DNA of 64,000 nt, from contig JAPQWV010001413.1 in the NCBI GenBank assembly GCA_027422505.1, forward strand, positions 1 to 64,000. The letters are read 5' to 3'. The stretch comes from Craterostigma plantagineum (lineage: Eukaryota > Streptophyta > Magnoliopsida > Lamiales > Linderniaceae). Each line of letters opens with the position of its first letter. The stretch's first letter is position 1. Below, piece after piece: positions 57,087 through 64,000 of the stretch. The position numbers and the translations under genes are program-made. The notes beneath the pieces were generated by a model that ran no database searches, was not told the DNA's origin, and saw nothing but the letters and a program-made list of their open reading frames with translations.

Positions 57087-60000
57087 ATGAATAATCCTAT
57101 TAACTCAAAAACCTCCCAATTTCGCATTTTCTTACGCATTATTTGCCTGTCGTTATGGGCGACGAAAACGGCCGCCGACACCATCACCTTCGATTCCCCC
57201 CTTAGATATCCAAACTCCGTGGCGTCCCGAAACGGAACGTTCAAGCTCGGTTTTTACGCGCCGGAGAAGACGACCAACCGCTCGTACGCGACCGTCTACT
57301 GCGCTTTTTCGGAGAAAACCGCCGTTTGGATAGCGAACAGGGACAAACCCCTCGGGAATGTGTCGTCGGGCGTCATCGCAATATCCGAGGAAGGCGACCT
57401 CGTAGTGGTGGACGGCGCGAACGGCGAGGTTGCATGGTCGACGAACATCGTCGCGACGAGCGGCTATAATAGCAACGCTAATACCACCGCTCGGATCTTA
57501 GACAGCGGAAACCTCGTCTTGTACGACAATTCGACCGGCGACGTCTTGTGGGAGAGTTTCGCCCATCCGTCCAACGTGTGGCTCCAAACGATGGCTTTGA
57601 TCGACGACACGATTACAGGCATGTGTTTCATCGCTTTCTATTTCCACGTCGTTGGGAATTAAGCATGTAAAATGCAATGCGTTCCGAGATTAAGTTCTTA
57701 GATGAAGTGGTCATTCGATAGGATATCATTTTTCAGTTAAGGAGGTTTTAGGAATGAATTCTCACGATCACCCCATAAATTTAACATTTAAGGTTGGATA
57801 AAAATCAGCCTAAATGTGACTAGCCATGTTTGTAACAATATTAATATAAATATGTTTAGTAGCGGAGGCAGAGAGCTGGGTTAGTTGGATCCAATCGAAT
57901 TGAACCATACCATATGCCGAGTATTTTAAAAATTCATTAGGGTCCCTTAGTGTATTTTTTTTTTCAATTTTTAATTCTATTATTAAAAATTTAACCTCTA
58001 TTATTAGATATATTTTTTAGTGGGTTCGAGTGACTCCACTGAGTCTCACATGGCTCTGCCAATGAATAAGATACGGGCTCTTCAAGCTTAACCTTTATGT
58101 GAACTAATCATTCGAAAATGGTCGAGATGAATGCTTGTCTACTTTATGGAACAGGAGACAAAGTGATGCTATCCTCATGGAAGGATGAGTCCGACCCCGG
58201 CTCGGGAAGCTTCAGAGCGGGCCTACAAGCTCTGAACATCCCGCAATTCTTCATATGGCACAGCGACGGGCGTCCGCATCATCGTAGCGGTCAGTGGAAC
58301 GGCCAGATATTCATCGGGAGCCAACACATGTACAAGGCTTCTTACACAGAGGGCCAAAGATAGACGAAATCACCCCCGGGATTTTTGGAATCGTGGAAGG
58401 CTACCGCGAAAACTTACTAGTCGTGATGTTCCTCAACTCCTCGGGAAGCAAGTGGTTGGCTATGTGGAACGACCGCGACAAGGCTTGGGATTCCTTCTCT
58501 CTGAGTCCCGAGAACGAGTGCGATGTTTACGGAAAATGCGGCGCTTTTGGGGTTTGCGACTTTCGGAATTCGCCCGAGATATGCTCGTGCCCAAGGGGGT
58601 TTGAGCCCGCCCGAAGGGAAGAGTGGGAGAAAAGGAATTGGACGGGCGGATGTTAGAAAGACGTCGTTGCGGTGTAGCAAAAATCCCGAAGGAGGAAAAG
58701 GAGACGGGTTTTTGAGATTGAGGAGCGTGAAGGTTCCCGATTACGCGGAGCGGTTTGCGTCCTCGAAGGAGGAAAAATGTCGGGATAAGTGTTTGGCAAA
58801 TTGTTCTTGCACGGCTTACGCACACGATTCGTATGGAATATCGGGTGCATGTTTTGGAGGAGAGAGGCGAAGGGTTGATCGATACTCAGCAGTTTCCGAA
58901 TTTTGGCTTCGATCTTCATATTCGTGTCGCGGCTTCTGAATCGGGTAAGTTCTCGATCCGTTAATTCACGCAAAACCGATTGAATTTGCGAGTAAATAGT
59001 TTGTGTTTTTCTCGTCGATTAAAGGTCGAACGCTGTCCTTTATTGTGGTTGCGGTCGTCGGGATTGCTCTCTTAGTACTTGTTTTGCTCTACTTCGCGAC
59101 ACGGTGGATGCTTAAGAAAACAGGTTAATAATTTTTTCCGCGCTTCTTTTTTTTTTCGGGCATGAGGTTTCGTATATTTTTTATCTTTTGAAAACTGCAG
59201 GGAACAAAGAATCGACGACTATTTCTCCGCAAAACGAATCGGAAGGAATTATCGGCGCAGAAGAACTAACGGTGTTTTCCTTCGGCGCTCTCGAAATTGC
59301 TACGAACAATTTCGACAGTGCCACCTTGCTCGGAAAAGGTGGTTTCGGACATGTTTACAAGGTACGAAGAAGCGCTCGTACAATGCATTGCGTGCATTCG
59401 AGACGGTTTGTTTTCGAAACTTTTGGAAACGCAATAAAAACCAACGAAAACTAATTTCTTCCCAAAATGTTAGGGAAAGGAAATAAAAACCATTTTCTCT
59501 CCAATTGTCTGGCAGGGAAAACTGAAAAACGGAAAGGACGTAGCGGTGAAGAGGCTCTCGGGAGCTTCGAGCCAAGGGACGCCCGAATTCTTGAACGAAG
59601 TTTGCGTGATTTCGAAGCTCCAACATCGAAATATCGTCCGACTCGTGGGATGCTGCGTGGAGAAAGACGAGAAGATGTTGATATACGAATACACGACAAA
59701 CAGAAGCTTGGACGTCTGCCTCTTCGGTTGGTTGTTCAGTTGTCCCAACTTCAAACAATTCGTTCTCAATTTTTACGGCCGTACATTTTTTTTTTCATGT
59801 TGCAGATCGTTCTCATCCATCTAGAAAAGCCCTCGGCTGGGAGAAACGCGTCGAAATTATTAAGGGAATCGCTCGAGGACTTGTATACCTTCACAGAGAC
59901 TCGAGGTTAAGAATAATCCACCGCGATCTCAAAGCGAGCAACGTATTGCTAGACGAAGAATTGCGCCCAAAGATTTCAGATTTCGGCATGGCGAGAATAT

Positions 60001-60666
60001 TCACCGCCGGCGAGGATCAAGCCAACACTAAGAGAGTCGTGGGAACTTAGTAAGTATATTTAAATATGCATATTCTTCTAGCAATACACAATTGATTAAA
60101 TTACACACACATATATATATTCAGTGGGTACATGGCGCCAGAATACGCGGCCGAGGGCGTATTCTCGGAGAAATCCGACGTCTAGAGCTTTGGAGTTCTA
60201 ATGCTAGAGATCATAAGTGGGAAGAAGAACTCAGACTATTACGACGCCGCCACTTATCTTTGAGTATCTTAGGATGCGTAAGTGTCCTTTCTCTGTTCAG
60301 TATTTATTATTACGTGAGATTTGTTTTGTTTGGATATATATGAGAAGAAAACAAATTCCAGGCATGGAAGTTCTTGAAGGAAGATGACGGCGTCGTGGGT
60401 TTCTTCCCAGATGAAGACATACAAGTGCGAACTCCCACGATGATATACGTAGATGCACATACATTGCGCTGCTTTGTGTTCAAGAGTTTGCTGAAGATCG
60501 GCCGACGGTTCAGACCGTTCTTTCCATGTTGGACCGGGAAATTGTTGACCTTCCGATGTTAGAAGAACCGGCGTTTGCAGAGAGATGGAACTCGACGACG
60601 ACGGTCCAAATTGAACGCTCTTCCATTAATGGGCTCACCTTCACAGAGCTTCTTCACGGGCGTTGA
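57087..60666 (+). CDS. G-type lectin S-domain receptor-like Ser/Thr kinase, eight exons, disrupted
   Basis: A plasma-membrane receptor kinase. Exons: 57087-57618 (signal peptide, then B-lectin domain with [52 protein letters not shown]), 58155-58944 (S-locus glycoprotein region with [22 protein letters not shown]-like [13 protein letters not shown] and [12 protein letters not shown]-like [17 protein letters not shown]), 59025-59123 (membrane helix [19 protein letters not shown]), 59201-59361 ([26 protein letters not shown]), 59516-59726 ([27 protein letters not shown]), 59806-60049 ([28 protein letters not shown]), 60125-60277 ([19 protein letters not shown]) and 60362-60666 ([20 protein letters not shown], end FTELLHGR). 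Kinase Lys, HRD and DFG are intact. Faults: frame breaks near 58352, 58655, 58840, 60260 and 60460, and TAG at 60183-60185 in place of the invariant Trp after SDV. Intron 1 begins GC, not GT, and splits the lectin domain, which is usually one exon. Confidence 0.88.
57858..58066. mobile_element. possible hAT MITE remnant in receptor kinase intron 1
   Basis: tagcggaggcagaga on the left and, on the minus strand, cattggcagagccatgt on the right resemble the common plant hAT end (GTGGCGGAGCCA). No 8-bp duplication was seen. It would explain the unusual intron length. Confidence 0.35.
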
Positions 60667-60919
60667 TATCTATATTATTTTTTGGAGATTCTGCAGCGAA
60701 AATTAAATTAGCATATTAGTGAGGTGGGGTTAATTAATTAATTAATTAGCACCGACAACCCACATTATTAAAAATTGCAAAATTCTGAAATATCCGAGAA
60801 GGGAGAAAAAAAGGTCAACAAAAGCACGTGATAACACGTGTCCGCGTACGCCAACTGCTATTAAATACTACGACCCAAAGCAAGCAGGCAGAAAGAGAAA
60901 AATCAGAAGGAAAAGAAAA
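60667..60919. other. spacer with cystatin promoter
   Basis: Contains a taat/attaa run near 60730-60750 and two cacgtg/cacgtgt motifs near 60823-60840, which match G-box or ABRE-like core sites about 80-95 bases before the cystatin ATG. Motif match only. Confidence 0.4.
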
Positions 60920-61265
60920 ATGGCGAAATGTATCTGCTTCACTGATTGCGGTTGTTTTGCTGACGCTCGCGGTGGCTTTCGTCTGCCTTGGTCGGCGGCT
61001 GGCGGAAAATCGACGATGTAAACTCGCCGGAGGTGGTCGGCATAGCGAAGTTCGCGGTGTCGCAGCACAACAGCGAGGCGCAGACGAATTTGGCGTTCGT
61101 CGGAGTGGTGAGCGGCGAGGAACAGGTGGTTGCCGGCACGAATTACAAGCTGGTAATTTCGGCGACGGACGGGCGGCGGCGGCTCAGCCGAAGAGCTACG
61201 AAGCCGTGGTTTGGTCAAGGCCGTGGTTGAAATCCAACCAACTCACTTCGTTCAAGGAGCTTTAA
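60920..61265 (+). CDS. phytocystatin (cysteine protease inhibitor), frame-broken
   Basis: A secreted inhibitor of papain-like cysteine proteases. From ATG 60920 a signal peptide (SASLIAVVLLTLAVAFV) is followed in a second frame by VGGWRKIDDVNSPEVVGIAK, FAVSQHNSEAQTNLAFVGVV, SGEEQVVAGTNYKLVISATD, then in a third frame SYEAVVWSRPWLKSNQLTSF and KEL. All three inhibitory elements are present: the N-terminal Gly pair, QVVAG (Q-x-V-x-G) and the Pro-Trp pair, plus the plant-specific helix motif IAKFAVSQHN. Three single-base breaks: near 60927, 60995 and 61165. About 115 residues, normal for a short cystatin without the legumain-inhibiting C-terminal extension. Single exon. Confidence 0.88.
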
Positions 61266-62444
61266 TTTTAGATTTTGATGAATGTTATTAGCGGGAATTT
61301 GGAGAGTTTTCTTTCGTTTTTTTTTTTGTTTGTAAATCATATATGATCGAATAAATATGGTTGACTTGACTATATCAAATTTAGTCTGGATTATATTTAA
61401 CCGATGGGATGGAAGCTCATATTATTAAAAAAAAATTCATCTTTGGACCAATTCATAAGTTTTGTCCACGTTGATTGCAGGGAAAAGGTCTCAAAGAACG
61501 ATTCGCCTTTGCAAATAAAATAAACGATGACAAAAGGTGGTAATGCCATTGGTACCCTCGTCTTCCTTAGATAACTACGATGTACTTGCTACTACCATTA
61601 GGTTCCTGCGATTTCTAGCTTAGGGTTTCTGCTCATATTGTTTGCTAGTGCGACGTCGTAATTTTAACAATTTCATCCGCGATCACACAGCGTAAGTCGA
61701 TGAAAAGGTTGGATTTATTTATTTCGTTTGATTTGCATTTGAGCTCGGCTATAGTTTTTGCGATTTGATGATCTGATTATATTTCTTTGTCGATATGCTC
61801 GATGAATGTATTCGTGAATAAATGTTAGAAGAGAGAATTTTGTATAGTTTCTTTGTGATTTTCCGAGGAGTATGTATGGCATTGGGAGTTGACTTTGATT
61901 TTCAGCTTTGATTCGTGTAGCAAATCGTTGTTTTCGTTAATGCTTGCAACATGGGAACTGAAATCATATGTACTTTTATCTCGGTAAGGAGGAAGTGATG
62001 AGGACGAATGGATTAGGATTTCCTGACACTATTTGATAATCTGGTTTTATGACAAATGTTAAAACAAAAATCCATGATGTTGTAGAGCTTCAATGAGTTG
62101 TAGAGCTCGAAAGGATGTGTTGAAAAATGGATTTTTGTTGCTGCAATCTGATTTCATGTTTTCCTCAGTGAATCTTAAATTGCATGGAGGCTCTTTTTAT
62201 GTCTCTTAAAATTTGTATTCGAAGTGAAGAAGTTCTTTGAGGCTATCTGTCAATCTCCTTATTCACCTTAGAAGTTCAACAAGTTTGTATGTTTCGCAGG
62301 CTTCTACAGTTTTCAGAGTTTCAAACACTTCCAAGATTAGGACTTGTGAACTCTGCGGTGGACTTTACATCGTTGGATTTCAGCTGTAGTTTCCAATCTT
62401 TGTGAATTTACACTCCATAGACTTTGAAATCAAGGTCTACACAT
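61266..62444. other. spacer, then probable 5' leader and leader intron of the TMEM45-like gene
   Basis: A GT-like donor near 61690 (acacagcgtaagtcg) and pyrimidine-rich sequence ending in AG near 62299-62310 suggest a long intron in the 5' leader. No separate gene seen. Confidence 0.4.
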
Positions 62445-63348
62445 ATGGCAGCATTACTTTACCAGATACTGACTTCATCAGCACTAGTTTCTCAAGGGCT
62501 TTACCACCTCATCAGCACGTGCAAAAACCATTTGAAATCCTCCCGCGATTATGTCGCCAAACCCTACCATCCGTTCCCAACTACCCATCAGTTCTTGAGG
62601 CACTTGCAGCTCTACATCGTAATCCTCTGTCTCTTCATCGCTCTTATTCACAACCTCGTGATATCATCCTACGCTGATCCCCTTCTTAAGGGCAGCACGC
62701 CAGTCCACTTATTCACCTCTCTGCAGCGCGCCGCCCTCATACTCTCATTCTTAGTTCTTTCCATTGCCCTTCTCCTCTCAGACGCAACGTCCCTCCTCCC
62801 AATCCCATCAGAGATCTTCTTCTCAATGGCCTCAGCTCTCTTCTTCCTCCATTACTTCCTATCCTCTCCTCAGCTTCCCTTCAGACATCTGATCTTCAGG
62901 CAGAGTGCAACTCTACATCTGCACGAATCTCAGCTCTTTCTTCCTTCATATGCCTTGCCCTGGCGTGTAATGCCAGGCTTTTCATGGCCGATCTTGCGCT
63001 TGGTGCCTCGTTTCTCTTGCAGGGTCTTTGGGCATTTCAGACAGGTCTCTCTCTATATGTTGATGCCTTTATCCCAGAGGGTTGCCACAAGCTGCTTGAC
63101 GTTGCTAGTGGCATTGAGGGTTCGACCAAGTGTGAATGGAGGACTCGAAGCTAAGGGCAGTCGCTGTTTTGGACCTCTTCTTTGTTCTCCATGTCTTCTT
63201 TGTCCTGATTGTTGTTTTGGTAATCTACGGTGTTCTTGCTAGGAGTTTGGGCGTTCGTAGCAGGTTTGGGTCTTATGAATCGTTGCCTAGTGCTGCTGTT
63301 GATTCGAATCACATACAGATGAAGACCATTTCGGGCACTCAGGCCTAA
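62445..63348 (+). CDS. TMEM45-like multi-pass membrane protein (DUF716)
   Basis: The plant members are of unknown function; some are annotated as viral-response family proteins. From ATG 62445: MAALLYQILTSSALVSQGLY, DYVAKPYHPFP, LQLYIVILCLFIALIHNLVI, LSFLVLSIALLLSDATSLLP, IFFSMASALFFLHYFLSS, then in a second frame QTSDLQAECNSTSARISALS, LFMADLALGASFLLQGLWAF, YVDAFIPEGCHKLLDVAS, and in a third frame EDSKLRAVAVLDLFFVLHVF, VLIVVLVIYGVLARSLGVRS and a tail ending SNHIQMKTISGTQA. About seven hydrophobic segments. Two single-base breaks: near 62885 and 63135. Full length at about 300 residues, single coding exon. Confidence 0.85.
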
Positions 63349-63849
63349 CTTGTGTGTGAGCCTTCATTCTCCGGGTAAAGATATGATATTTTTTCTTGTT
63401 ATGTGATAACACATGGCACCTAAGCTAAGACTTTGTGCTTATTATTGCAGAAGACGAAAACACTTGGGAGAGGCTGATGGACCAACCCACGGTTTATCCA
63501 AGAAAGTTTTGGTGTATCAGCTGTTATTAGCTTTGCAGTGTTGTAAGATGATTCTTCTGATATGCATGATTGTTTATTAGAACAGCGAGTTTATTGGAAA
63601 ATTTTCTGTTAAATCTGTTTTTCAAAACGCCAGATACATCAATGGAAACTCTCTTTCTCTACTACTCTGTTTCTGATTTTTTTTCATTTGAGTTGCAATC
63701 AAGCTTAACTGCGACTTTTCTTTTTATCAGGAATTATAAATTATATGATCCTCGTGTAACGTCTTCAACGAATGAGACGCCCTTACCTAAGAAATAAGAA
63801 ATCAATACACATCTTTACTACAGCCATGCTTTGATTCTCACTTGTGTTG
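63349..63849. other. 3' region of the TMEM45-like gene and spacer
   Basis: A possible 3'-untranslated-region intron ends at ttattgcag near 63450. No other gene recognised. Confidence 0.35.
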
Positions 63850-64000
63850 ATGATGGTTTTGAGAAGACGACGATCCTTTCTTCTCTCTAACACTTCTCCT
63901 TTGAATTCTAACGTCGAATCCCTTGAAGACGTTTACGACGCTCAGCGCTTACCCAACCATATGGTGGCAGATGTTCGAGAACCTTCTAAACCTATGATCC
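63850..64000 (+). CDS. possible start of a gene cut by the window edge
   Basis: ATG ATG at 63850 opens a frame that stays open for 50 codons to the window end. It starts MMVLRRRRSFLLSNTS, which is Arg/Ser-rich like an organelle-targeting sequence, and continues with NVESLEDVYDAQRLPNHMVA. I do not recognise the family. It could also be a chance frame. Confidence 0.3.
   Translation, partial: MMVLRRRRSFLLSNTSPLNSNVESLEDVYDAQRLPNHMVADVREPSKPMI

Overview
This is nuclear DNA from a flowering plant, most likely a eudicot. Genes carry short GT-AG introns in an AT-rich background. The gene families are land-plant families: a group IIb WRKY factor, a G-type lectin receptor kinase, STIG1, lipid-transfer proteins, phytocystatin, chloroplast RbcX, OSCA/CSC1 and a plant wax-synthase-like acyltransferase. 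I cannot place it in a genus.

Layout. 1-6.7 kb: an ANKRD13-like ankyrin/GPCR-chaperone gene (-) and a BAP29/31-like ER protein (+). 6.7-7.2 kb: a hAT-type MITE. 8-10.2 kb: the six-exon WRKY gene (-). 10.2-17 kb: mostly non-coding, with an ~830-bp palindromic foldback, a second hAT-type MITE and a RING-H2 gene. 17.6-25.05 kb: a transposon nest, in which a broken CACTA element holds a complete, recent Ty1/copia LTR retrotransposon inside its transposase gene and a third hAT-type MITE nearer its end. 25.4-34.1 kb: STIG1-like (-), two lipid-transfer proteins (+), a Ser-rich plant protein (+) and RbcX (-). 34.4-37.1 kb: a large foldback made of GTACCA-rich repeats and a small TIR element. 38.3-45.9 kb: an eleven-exon OSCA1-type channel, a non-copper phytocyanin and a BAG5-like co-chaperone. 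46.06-50.08 kb: five tandem ~805-bp units. 50.6-64 kb: wax-synthase-like (-), tonoplast dicarboxylate transporter, S-domain receptor kinase, cystatin, a TMEM45/DUF716 protein, and the start of one more possible gene at the right edge.

The genes do not form an obvious pathway. They look like an ordinary gene neighbourhood of stress, wall, membrane and housekeeping functions, expanded by transposons.

The main caveat is sequence quality. Nearly every conserved gene has one or more single-base frame breaks, commonly in homopolymers, while both sides of each break still read as well-conserved protein. The two LTRs of the young copia element differ by five one-base homopolymer indels and only two substitutions. 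I read most breaks as residual assembly errors, not gene death. Gene spans below therefore cover the whole recognisable gene, and the breaks are described in each entry.
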